From Demequina sp. NBRC 110057 (GTDB taxonomy: Bacteria; Actinomycetota; Actinomycetes; Actinomycetales; Demequinaceae), in contig NZ_BBRN01000005.1 of assembly GCF_002090175.1 (NCBI RefSeq), positions 248,001 to 312,000 of the forward strand: 64,000 nucleotides of DNA, given 5' to 3'. Both the position numbers and the translations under genes were made by a program. The notes beneath the pieces were generated by a model that worked only from the letters and a program-made list of their open reading frames with translations, was not told where the DNA came from and did not search any database. Positions 44,401 to 51,079 of the stretch are shown piece by piece; position 1 is the first letter of the stretch; each line of letters starts with the position of its first letter.

Positions 44401-44924
44401 GCGGCGGCGGCGAGCGACTCGGCGAGCTCGGTGAGGTCGCGCTCCTCGCCCACCTTGAGGTGCACGGGCTCGAGGTCGGGAAGGCCCGCGACGATGGGCT
44501 GCAGCAGCGCACGGATGGGCGCCACGACCACCTCGACGGGCGGGATTCCCGCCTCGGTCTCCACCAGGTCGGGGTGGACAATGCGGCGCAGTGTCGCAAG
44601 GCGGCGCGCCACGGTGTCGGAGCGGGGGCTGAGGCGCTCGTGCGGCAGCGTCTCCCAGGCGGGAAGGACGGCGATGCGCGCGGGGTCCCGGTAGCCGCCG
44701 AGGGTCGCGGCGAAGGTGTCGGCGTCGCCGCCCGTGGCGGTCACCACGAGGAGGGGGCCGTCGAGCTCGGCATTCGCGACGAGCGCGGGCGCCGCGGCGG
44801 AGGCGGCGGTGAGGTGAGCACCGTCCGCGAGCTCACGCGTGGCGAGGGAGTCGAGGAGGGGCTTGAGCGGCTGGTTCACGAGTCTCCAGGCATGCCAATG
44901 GACCGGGATCTCCGGCACAGCCAT
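41403..44924 (-). CDS. mfd: Transcription-repair coupling factor Mfd
   Basis: About 1,173-aa helicase that removes stalled RNA polymerase and recruits UvrA. The N-terminal UvrB-like domains cover about residues 1-450. The polymerase-interaction domain starts at LRAGDFVVHEAHGVGRF. The translocase has Walker A ICGDVGFGKTEVA and DEEQ box VDEEQRFGV, followed by the RGRVGRGRERAYAYF motif VI. A TRCF C-terminal domain completes it. The start is ATG 44924 or the upstream ATG 44954. A TTA Leu codon occurs two codons before the stop, notable in this GC-rich genome. It is divergent from the accessory block at 45 kb. Confidence 0.96.
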   Translation of the reverse strand: MAVPEIPVHWHAWRLVNQPLKPLLDSLATRELADGAHLTAASAAAPALVANAELDGPLLVVTATGGDADTFAATLGGYRDPARIAVLPAWETLPHERLSPRSDTVARRLATLRRIVHPDLVETEAGIPPVEVVVAPIRALLQPIVAGLPDLEPVHLKVGEERDLTELAESLAAAAYTRVDMVEKRGEYAVRGGIVDVFAPTDPHPVRIEFFGDEVDSIRSFSVADQRSLSDVERLWAPPCRELLLTDDVRARAAQLVDDIPAASEMLTKIADGHAVEGMESLIPLLVTRLTSVPAILPRGTRMLLIEPERLARRAEDLTRTADEFLAAAWVSAAAGADSPLEPTEGSFLSLDQLREAADDRGVHWVSLGPFGAADAVVTGITDLEDHRGRLREAIGLLRSRIAEGWTVLVTAASTGSAHRLAEQLTEEGVPARVQPTYERVEGILSVIPQITGVGFASAEDRVLVMHESDLTGRAAVAAGPKVKVPSRRRNAVDPLQLRAGDFVVHEAHGVGRFVELTKRNVRGIEREYLVIEYAPSKRGGPADRLSVPSDQLDQVTKYVGGEAPSVNKMGGSDWAKTKTKARKAVKEIAAELIRLYSARMATTGREFSPDTPWQRELEESFPFVETPDQLTTIDDVKADMERSVPMDRLICGDVGFGKTEVAVRAAFKAVQDGTQVAVLCPTTLLVKQHVDTFTERFAQFPVKVAALSRFQTDKEAKEVIEGLNDGSIDVVIGTHRLITGSVRFKQLGLVIVDEEQRFGVEHKETLKAMRTDVDVLAMSATPIPRTLEMAVTGIREMSTLATPPEERHPILTYVGPHENPQVAAAIRRELMRDGQVFYIHNSVKTITSAARRLSELVPEARIAVAHGQMSEKQLEQVIVDYYEKRYDVLVCTTIVETGLDISNANTLIVEKANTFGLSQLHQLRGRVGRGRERAYAYFLYPADRTLTETAHDRLQTIAANTDLGAGMAVAMKDLEIRGAGNLLGGEQSGHIEGVGFDLYIRMVGEAVADFRGEGGDERPAMTVDLPIDAHIPEAYIEHERLRLEAYRKMADAADGEALDAVAEELQDRYGNLPEPVENLLAVARLRCELRSTGITDVVAQGKYVRFSPVELPDSAALRVNRLYPGTLIKPAVRQILVPAPLTQRIGGKPVEGLPVLDWVREVVKATAVTPLG

Positions 44925-44985
44925 CCTAAGGACCCCCACCGACTCCGCAGGCATGGCGGGACGGATGGGGCCCGCGGGCGGAACC

Positions 44986-44991
44986 TAGACT
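44986..44991 (+). promoter_or_regulatory. Putative -10 box for a leaderless transcript
   Basis: TAGACT ends 7 bp before the ATG at 44999, and no ribosome-binding site is present, so the mRNA probably begins at the start codon. The same hexamer forms the putative -10 of the ABC importer at 48228. Confidence 0.45.
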
Positions 44992-44998
44992 TGTGCCC

Positions 44999-46465
44999 AT
45001 GACCGATGCGCGCGGCGAGGCGGAGCGGCTGCTGCGCCGCTTCGCCCGCGACACCAACCTCCTCATTGCCGGCCGGCCCTTCCGGGTCACCGGCGACGGC
45101 CCCGTCGCCGCCGAGCTCACGGCGATGCTCGCCGGCATGGGGGCGCTCGTGGGCACCGACGTCTACTCCCCCGCGGCGTATGGCACGGCCGATGCCCCCG
45201 ACTCGGTCCTCGTCGACGTGACCGAGGGGACGATCACCATGGGCGGCGGCCCCCTCGGCGACCGCGGCGACGCCGCGGGTCGTCTCGACTTCGCCGCGCG
45301 GCACATGCCCGTCTCGACGGCGATAGCGAAGGAGTTGGCGGAGGCCGGGACAGTGCGCGGCCTCAGCATCGGCGTCTCGATGACCCTCGAGCCCAAGACC
45401 GCCAACCTCGCACTGCTGCTGAAGGCCGCGGGCGCCACCGTCGCCGTCTACGCCCATCCCGACGAGACAGACGAGGACGTGGCGGACGCGCTGCGGGACC
45501 GCGGCGTCCCCGTCGACGCCGACTCCACCCTCGCCACCGCCGAGGCCGAGCGCGAGGCCGCCCTCGCCTTCCTCGACCGCGGCTTCGACGTCCTCGTGGA
45601 CGACGGCTCCCACGTCACCCGCCTCGCCCACGAGGAGCGTCCCGCCCTGGTGGCGCGCTGGATCGGCGCCACCGAGGAGACCACTTCGGGACTCGCGCCC
45701 CTGCGCCACATGCACGCCGCCGGCCTGCTCGCGACCGGCGTGGTCGCGGTCAACGACGCCATCACCAAGACGGGCTTCGACAACCGCTACGGGACGGGCC
45801 AGTCCTGTGTCCTCGCTATCGCCGACCTTCTCGACGCGGCGGGCCGATCGGTGCGCGATCAGCGTGCGCATGTCGTGGGCTATGGCCCCGTGGGCGAGGG
45901 AGTCGCAGCCCACCTGCGCGCGCTCGGCGCCACCGTCTCGGTGAGCGAAATCGACCCTGCCCGCGCGCTCCTTGCTCAGCACGACGGGTACGAGACCAGG
46001 ACCCTCGAGGCGGGAGCCGCGGGCGCCCTCGTGATCTCCGCGACAGGATGGCCTGGCACCATTCCCGCTGACGTCTCGGACCTCGCCGTGGCCGTCGCCG
46101 TGGCCGGTGGCACCCCGGGTGAGATCGCGTGGAACGGCGGCCTCACCCCTGTGGCACCGCACGTGGACCGCGACGAGGCCGGCACCCTCATCCTGGACCG
46201 CGGCGGATGCATCAACGTCACGGCCGCCGAGGGCAACCCCATCGAGATCATGGACCTGTCCTTCGCGACCCAGCTCGCCGCCGTGGCGGAGGTCGCGACC
46301 ACCCGCCCCGGCATCGGCCTCACTCCCCTGTCCCCCGCGGCCGTGGCCCACGTCGCCGCCACCGCGGCGCGCACCCGTGGCGCCGCGCTTGAGCCCGCAG
46401 CCACCCACGCCTCCGCCGGCGCCGCCGACTGGCGCAGCCCCCGCTACCGAGAGACCCCCGCATGA
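44999..46465 (+). CDS. S-adenosylhomocysteine hydrolase-like protein (possible S-inosylhomocysteine hydrolase)
   Basis: 488-aa divergent member of the AhcY superfamily. The mid-protein catalytic block is kept: GATEETTSG (Glu, about residue 222) and VNDAITKTGFDNRYGTGQS (Lys and Asp, about 250-270), followed by the NAD motif VVGYGPVGEG near 295. Adenine/ribose-side residues differ from AhcY. The usual LHMT is SMT (GVSMTLEPKT near 120), and DDGGDLT is DDGSHVT near 200. It overlaps an amidohydrolase gene (ATGA) and is upstream of a polar amino-acid-type importer. A role on S-inosylhomocysteine or another nucleoside thioether is plausible but unproven. Confidence 0.8.
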   Translation: MTDARGEAERLLRRFARDTNLLIAGRPFRVTGDGPVAAELTAMLAGMGALVGTDVYSPAAYGTADAPDSVLVDVTEGTITMGGGPLGDRGDAAGRLDFAARHMPVSTAIAKELAEAGTVRGLSIGVSMTLEPKTANLALLLKAAGATVAVYAHPDETDEDVADALRDRGVPVDADSTLATAEAEREAALAFLDRGFDVLVDDGSHVTRLAHEERPALVARWIGATEETTSGLAPLRHMHAAGLLATGVVAVNDAITKTGFDNRYGTGQSCVLAIADLLDAAGRSVRDQRAHVVGYGPVGEGVAAHLRALGATVSVSEIDPARALLAQHDGYETRTLEAGAAGALVISATGWPGTIPADVSDLAVAVAVAGGTPGEIAWNGGLTPVAPHVDRDEAGTLILDRGGCINVTAAEGNPIEIMDLSFATQLAAVAEVATTRPGIGLTPLSPAAVAHVAATAARTRGAALEPAATHASAGAADWRSPRYRETPA

Positions 46466-47772
46466 CAACCTTCCCCGTGACCCTCTACTCGGCGGCGCTC
46501 GTGCTGCCCGTGACGGCACCACCCATCCTCGACGGCGCCATCGCGGTGCGCGGAGAGAAGATCCTTCACGTGGGCGAGCGCGCCTGGGTGGAGCGCTCCC
46601 TCGCCGAGCGCGGCGTGCCGGTCAACCACGTGCACTGGGACGGCGTGCTGACGCCGGGCCTTGTCAACGCCCACACGCACCTTCAGTACACGGGCATGGC
46701 CGAGGTCGCGCAGCGCACTTACCAGGGCTTCGAGGACTGGATCACCGGGTTCAACCCCGTCTACCAGCGCGGTCACGACTGGGGGGCCGATGCCGCCGCG
46801 GGTGCCGCGATGCTCGTCGCCACCGGCACCACCGCCGCCGCGGACATCGTGACCGACCCCGAGGCGGCCCACGCGCTCCACGACGCGGGGCTGCGCGGCA
46901 TCGCGTACTGGGAGGTCATGGACTGGACCAACGCCGACTGGTCCGCGCACGGCCGCGCGGAGGTCGAGGCCGCCCTGGATTCGCTTCCCGACCGCCCCGG
47001 CACGGGCCTGTCGCCCCACGCGCCGTACTCCCTCGAGATCGTGCCCCTGCTGGAGATCCCGGACATCGTCCGCGAGCGCGGCCGCCGCATCCACATCCAC
47101 CTGGGCGAGTCCGGAATCGAGCGCGAGTTCGCCCACGAGCCCCGCGAGCCGTGGCAGACGCAGGGCCTCGGCGGCTTCGTGGAGCTGCGCCAGGCCGGCT
47201 TCGGCACCTCCGCCACCGACTACGTAGACCACCTGGGAGTCCTCGGCCCCGACTGCCACGTCGCGCACGGCGTCTACATGTCCGAGCGCGACCGCGCCAT
47301 CCTGCGCGCACGCGGCACCACGGTGGCGCTGTGCCCGCGCTCCAACCACATCATCGGCCTCGACAACCCTCCGGTCGCCGCCTACCTGCGCGAGGGCTCC
47401 CCCATCGCCGTGGGCACCGACTCGCTGTCGTCGTCGCCCTCGCTCGACCTCATGGGAGAGGTGAAGGAGCTCATGCGCATCGCCCGCGCCCAGGGCTACT
47501 CCGGCGACGACCTCGCCGAGCGCCTGCTCACCGCGGCGACCCTCGGAGGCGCGCACGCCATGGGCATCGACGAGGGCCCGCACCGCACGGGGTACCTGGC
47601 CGTCGGCGCCCGAGCGGATCTCGCGTTCTTCGACGTTCCGGTCACCACCATCACCGAGACCCTCACCACCCTCGCGGAGGCCGGCGACGGCCACGCCGCC
47701 GCCACCATCATGGGAGGGCGCGTGCGCCACACCTCCGCCCGCTTCGCCGAGCAGACCGGAGCCGCCGCATGA
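46462..47772 (+). CDS. Amidohydrolase (SAH/MTA deaminase-like)
   Basis: 436-aa metal-dependent amidohydrolase of the TrzN/SAH-deaminase branch. The metal site NAHTHLQYTGM is near residue 67. His in RIHIHLGES is near 213 and in CHVAHGVYM near 268, and the catalytic Asp is in VGTDSLSSSP near 316. Members deaminate SAH, methylthioadenosine, guanine or aminofutalosine. Coupling to the AhcY-like gene by ATGA overlap favours SAH or a related adenosine thioether, giving the inosyl form for the upstream enzyme. No menaquinone genes are near, arguing against aminofutalosine. Confidence 0.85.
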   Translation: MTTFPVTLYSAALVLPVTAPPILDGAIAVRGEKILHVGERAWVERSLAERGVPVNHVHWDGVLTPGLVNAHTHLQYTGMAEVAQRTYQGFEDWITGFNPVYQRGHDWGADAAAGAAMLVATGTTAAADIVTDPEAAHALHDAGLRGIAYWEVMDWTNADWSAHGRAEVEAALDSLPDRPGTGLSPHAPYSLEIVPLLEIPDIVRERGRRIHIHLGESGIEREFAHEPREPWQTQGLGGFVELRQAGFGTSATDYVDHLGVLGPDCHVAHGVYMSERDRAILRARGTTVALCPRSNHIIGLDNPPVAAYLREGSPIAVGTDSLSSSPSLDLMGEVKELMRIARAQGYSGDDLAERLLTAATLGGAHAMGIDEGPHRTGYLAVGARADLAFFDVPVTTITETLTTLAEAGDGHAAATIMGGRVRHTSARFAEQTGAAA

Positions 47773-48230
47773 CCCAACCCGCCTCGCAGGCCGACGCCGC
47801 CCGCCCCGCCACCGCATCGGCCCTCGACCTTGCCCCCCACCCCGAGGGCGGCTGGTTCCGCCGCATCTGGACCGGCACCACCCCGGTCGAGACTCCCGGC
47901 GGCGTGCGCCCCGCGGCCACCTGCATCCACTACCTGCTGACGCCGGGCGAGCACTCGGCGTGGCACGTCGTCACGAGCGACGAGGTGTGGCTGTGGCACG
48001 GCCCCGGCACGCTCACCCTCTCGCTCGGCGGCGACGGCTCCCAGCCGGCCAATGCCGTCGTCACCCACGTCCTTGGCCGCGACCTCGCCGCGGGTCAGGT
48101 CCCGCACGTCCTAGTACCGGCGGGCACCTGGCAGGCAGCCGCCCTCGCGAGCGAACAGGAATGCCTCGTCTCGTGCCTCGTCTCGCCGGGCTTCGACTTC
48201 GCGGATTGGTCCCTCGCGGGCGACAAGTAG
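47769..48230 (+). CDS. DUF985-type cupin protein
   Basis: 153-aa single-domain cupin. The start of the family domain LDLAPHPEGGWFRRIW (about residues 19-34) and the core HYLLTPGEHSAWHVVTSDEVWLWH (given by its ends HYLLTP and WLWH, about 56-80) match the DUF985/YML079w-like group. Several His could bind metal. Overlaps the amidohydrolase stop (ATGA), so it is third in the operon. Function unknown; sugar- or nucleoside-derivative binding is suggested by known structures of the family. Confidence 0.85.
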   Translation: MTQPASQADAARPATASALDLAPHPEGGWFRRIWTGTTPVETPGGVRPAATCIHYLLTPGEHSAWHVVTSDEVWLWHGPGTLTLSLGGDGSQPANAVVTHVLGRDLAAGQVPHVLVPAGTWQAAALASEQECLVSCLVSPGFDFADWSLAGDK

Positions 48231-48233
48231 ACT
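48206..48233 (+). promoter_or_regulatory. Putative promoter of the amino-acid-type ABC importer
   Basis: TTGGTC (48206-48211) and TAGACT (48228-48233) are separated by 16 bp, resembling a sigma-70-type promoter. It overlaps the end of the cupin gene, 65 bp before the binding-protein start. Confidence 0.45.
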
Positions 48234-48297
48234 GCGCCCCGTACGGGAGCCGTCAGCGTCGACCCCGCTCCACCACTGAATTCCTGCTGGAGAAATC

Positions 48298-49191
48298 ATG
48301 ACCTCACGCCTCCTCGGCCGCGTCGCCACGACGGCCGTCGCCGTCTCCGCCCTCGCGCTCGCCGGCTGCTCGTCGTCGTCCGACGCCGAGACCTCGACCA
48401 CGCCCACGGACGCCGCCACCTCATCGGCCGCCCCCACGGCATCGGCAGACGCCGCCGGCGCGCTGGACACCGTCACCGACGGCGTCCTCACCATCGCCAC
48501 CGGCGAGCCCGCCTACGAGCCCTGGATGATCGACGACGACCCGACGTCCGGCGAGGGCTTCGAGTCCGCCGTGGCCTACGCCGTGGCTGCCGAGCTGGGC
48601 TACGGCCCCGAGGACGTCGAGTGGGTCCGCACCACGTTCGACGCGGCCATCGCGCCCGGCGCCAAGGACTGGGACCTCAACATCCAGCAGTTCTCGGTGA
48701 CCGAGGAGCGCAAGAACGCCGTCGACTTCTCGTCGGCCTACTACACGACCTCGCAGGCCGTCGTGGCCGTCGAGGGTGGCGTGGCAGCCGACGCGACCTC
48801 GATCGCCGACCTCGCCGGCGCCGCCGTGGGCGTCGCCGTGGGCACCACCTCGTACGACGTCGCCGTCGAGGCGCTCGGCGAGGACAACGTCCAGGTGTTC
48901 AACTCCGTCGCCGACGTGGTCGCCGCGCTCAACGCCGGCCAGATCGACGCGTTCGTCACCGACCTTCCCGGCGCCTTCTACTCGGCAGCGGTCGAGGTCG
49001 AGGGTGGCGTCATCGTCGGCCAGTTCGCTGGCACCGAGGGCGGCGACGAGTTCGCGTTCGTCCTTCCCAAGGACTCGCCCAACACCGAGGCCGTGACCGA
49101 GGCCGTCGACACGCTCACGGACAACGGCACCCTCGAGGCGCTCGAGACCGAGTGGTTGTCCGAGGCCGTCGACGTCCCCGTCCTGAACTAA
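48298..49191 (+). CDS. Polar amino-acid-type ABC transporter substrate-binding lipoprotein
   Basis: 297-aa class II solute-binding protein (SBP_bac_3 type). The signal peptide ends LALAGC with the lipidated Cys near residue 23, followed by a Ser/Thr/Ala linker to about 55 that resembles the siderophore lipoproteins. The motif DGVLTIATGEPAYEPWMI near 60 and the hinge VDFSSAYYTTSQAVV near 140 are typical. GGAG lies 8 bp before the ATG. The ligand is unknown; genes just upstream suggest a thioether or nucleoside-linked amino acid. Confidence 0.92.
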   Translation: MTSRLLGRVATTAVAVSALALAGCSSSSDAETSTTPTDAATSSAAPTASADAAGALDTVTDGVLTIATGEPAYEPWMIDDDPTSGEGFESAVAYAVAAELGYGPEDVEWVRTTFDAAIAPGAKDWDLNIQQFSVTEERKNAVDFSSAYYTTSQAVVAVEGGVAADATSIADLAGAAVGVAVGTTSYDVAVEALGEDNVQVFNSVADVVAALNAGQIDAFVTDLPGAFYSAAVEVEGGVIVGQFAGTEGGDEFAFVLPKDSPNTEAVTEAVDTLTDNGTLEALETEWLSEAVDVPVLN

Positions 49192-49204
49192 GGAAGTACC
49201 AGGC

Positions 49205-50104
49205 ATGAGAGACGGAGCGCCCGAGGCTTCAGCGCCGGGCTCGACCCCGGTTGGCGCTGCAGAGCACCAGGTGAGCGAGCTCGAGCTCGACCGCCGCCGC
49301 TACCGCCAGCGCGCCTCGTGGCGCTCCGTCCTCATCGCCGTGAGCTCGACCATCGCCTTCGTCGTGGTGGTCTCGCTCGTCGTCGTCAACACTCCCGGCT
49401 GGGACGCCGTCAAGCAGACCTTCTTCAACTGGGAGATCGGTCGCGACAGCTTCGCCGGGATCCTTGAGGGCCTCTGGGTCAACCTCAAGGCACTGTTCTT
49501 CGCCACCATCATGGTGGCCATCTTCGGCACGCTCCTCGCGGTGCTGCGATCGCTGCGCGGGCCCGTGTTCTTCCCACTGCGCGCGCTGGCCACCATCTAC
49601 GTGGACCTGTTCCGCGGCGTCCCCGTGCTGATCGTGTTGTACCTGATCGGCTTCGGCATCCCCGCGCTCGGCATCTTCGGACGCCTCGACGCCGCGCTAC
49701 TCGGAACCATCGCCATCGCGCTGTGCTACTCCGCCTACGTCGCCGAGGTGCTGCGCGCCGGCATGGAGGCCGTCCACCCCTCGCAGCGCATCGCGGCGCG
49801 ATCGCTGGGGCTCAGCCACGGCAAGACCCTGCGCATGGTGGTCATCCCGCAGGGTGTGCGCAAGGTCATCCCCGCCCTCATGAACGACTTCGTGTCGATG
49901 CAGAAGGACGTGGGCCTCATCTCGGTGCTGGGCGCCGTCGATGCGATCCGCGCCGCGCAGATCGACGTCGCACAGACCTACAACATGACGCCCTACGTCG
50001 TCGCCGCGCTGCTCTTTGTCGCCATCTCGGTGCCGCTCACGCGCCTCACCGACTACGTGGCCGGCCGCATGAACGTCCGCGAGCAGATCGGAGGCACGGT
50101 GTGA
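49205..50104 (+). CDS. Amino-acid-type ABC transporter permease
   Basis: 299-aa HisM/GlnP-type permease. A hydrophilic N-terminus of about 40 residues precedes five to six membrane helices. The EAA coupling loop is present as GMEAVHPSQRIAARSLGLS near residues 187-205, and the family motif DLFRGVPVLIVLYLIGFG near 135. AGGAAG precedes the ATG. Its stop overlaps the GTG of the ATPase gene. It forms the importer with the flanking genes, probably as a homodimer because only one permease is encoded. Confidence 0.95.
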   Translation: MRDGAPEASAPGSTPVGAAEHQVSELELDRRRYRQRASWRSVLIAVSSTIAFVVVVSLVVVNTPGWDAVKQTFFNWEIGRDSFAGILEGLWVNLKALFFATIMVAIFGTLLAVLRSLRGPVFFPLRALATIYVDLFRGVPVLIVLYLIGFGIPALGIFGRLDAALLGTIAIALCYSAYVAEVLRAGMEAVHPSQRIAARSLGLSHGKTLRMVVIPQGVRKVIPALMNDFVSMQKDVGLISVLGAVDAIRAAQIDVAQTYNMTPYVVAALLFVAISVPLTRLTDYVAGRMNVREQIGGTV

Positions 50105-50835
50105 ACGTCCTCGAGGCCACCAACGTCTGGAAGGCGTTCGGCGACAACACCGTGCTGCGCGGCGTGGACCTCACGCTCGCCCAGCACGAGGTGGTGGTGC
50201 TCATCGGCGCCTCCGGCTCCGGCAAGTCCACGCTGCTGCGCACCATCAACCTCATCGAGCGCATCGACGACGGCCGCCTGGTGCTGTCGGGCGACGACAT
50301 CTCGGAGCCCCGCGTGGACGCGGACGCGGTGCGCGCCCGCATCGGCGTCGTGTTCCAGCAGTTCAACCTGTTCCCGCACATGAAGGTCATCGACAACGTG
50401 ACCCTGGCCGCGCGCAAGGTGCACGGCCAGAACCCCGCCGAGGCGCGCGCCAAGGGCGTGGCGCTGCTCGAGCGGTTCGGGCTGGGCGAGAAGGTCAACG
50501 ACTACCCCGATCGCCTGTCCGGCGGCCAGCAGCAGCGCGTCGCGATCGTCCGCGCCATCCTGACGGACCCGGAGCTGCTGCTGCTCGACGAGATCACCTC
50601 GGCGCTGGACCCCATGCTGGTGGGCGAGGTCCTCGACCTGGTGCGCGGCCTGAAGGAGTCCGGCTCGACCATCCTCATGGCGACTCACGAGATGGCGTTC
50701 GCGCGCGACGTGGCCGACCGCGTGGTCTTCATGCACGGCGGCCGGATCGTCGAGGCGGGCACGCCCGAGCAGATCTTCGACGCCCCCCGCGAGCCGGAGA
50801 CCCAGGAGTTCCTGGCGCGCGTCACCCACCGCTAG
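50101..50835 (+). CDS. Amino-acid-type ABC transporter ATP-binding protein
   Basis: 244-aa ATPase of the GlnQ/HisP group. Walker A GASGSGKST is near residue 38, the Q-loop VVFQQFNLFPHM near 83, the signature LSGGQQQRVAI near 140, Walker B LLLLDEITSALDP near 160, and the H-loop ATHEM near 198. Walker B has Ile where most family members have Pro (DEIT, not DEPT), a common variant. GTG start overlapping the permease stop (GTGA). Repeat C of element 2 begins two bases after its stop codon. Confidence 0.95.
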   Translation: MNVLEATNVWKAFGDNTVLRGVDLTLAQHEVVVLIGASGSGKSTLLRTINLIERIDDGRLVLSGDDISEPRVDADAVRARIGVVFQQFNLFPHMKVIDNVTLAARKVHGQNPAEARAKGVALLERFGLGEKVNDYPDRLSGGQQQRVAIVRAILTDPELLLLDEITSALDPMLVGEVLDLVRGLKESGSTILMATHEMAFARDVADRVVFMHGGRIVEAGTPEQIFDAPREPETQEFLARVTHR

Positions 50836-50837
50836 CC

Positions 50838-50894
50838 CCGTCAAATGGATCCATTTGGTTCGTCTAGGAGACTAGATGAACCAGAATCCACCGC
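50838..50894 (+). repeat. 57-bp terminal inverted repeat, copy C (left end of element 2)
   Basis: Begins CCGTCAAATGGATCCATTTG and ends GAATCCACCGC, same length and alignment as copies A, B and D. Its outer end is two bases after the ATPase stop codon. The 16-bp palindrome CAAATGGATCCATTTG is perfect here. Confidence 0.88.
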
Positions 50895-50970
50895 GGTGGG
50901 TCGCTACGGCGGGCCGATGCCGCCGATCGTCTCGTGGGCGAGGCCGCATCCGCGGTCGGTGAGGTGAGCA

Positions 50971-51012
50971 CGACCGCGGGGGTAGGCGGCGCGCCGCCTA
51001 CCCCCGCGGTCG
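50971..51012. repeat. Long perfect palindrome inside element 2
   Basis: 20-bp perfect arms (CGACCGCGGGGGTAGGCGGC and its complement) with a 2-bp centre. The right arm merges into repeat D. As RNA it would form a very stable hairpin and could terminate both convergent genes. Confidence 0.75.
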
Positions 51013-51062
51013 ATTTCCCCTCGTTTATGTCCTTAGGCGAGTCAAATGGATCCATTTGACGG
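51006..51062 (-). repeat. 57-bp terminal inverted repeat, copy D (right end of element 2)
   Basis: On the minus strand it begins CCGTCAAATGGATCCATTTG and ends AAATCGACCGC. It pairs with copy C as an inverted repeat and lies 17 bp from the GH65 stop codon. Confidence 0.88.
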
Positions 51063-51079
51063 CGACGGAGGGGGCGGGG

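Larger units (their letters stand above)
50838..51062. mobile_element. MITE-like element 2 (225 bp, no gene)
   Basis: Two 57-bp inverted repeats (C and D) enclose 111 bp with no coding potential I can see. The interior holds a 20-bp-arm palindrome at 50971-51012. The element fills the gap between the convergent ABC ATPase and GH65 genes. The same repeat pair bounds element 1 at 3198-4748. Miniature inverted-repeat transposable element is the best fit; no target duplication is obvious. Confidence 0.6.
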
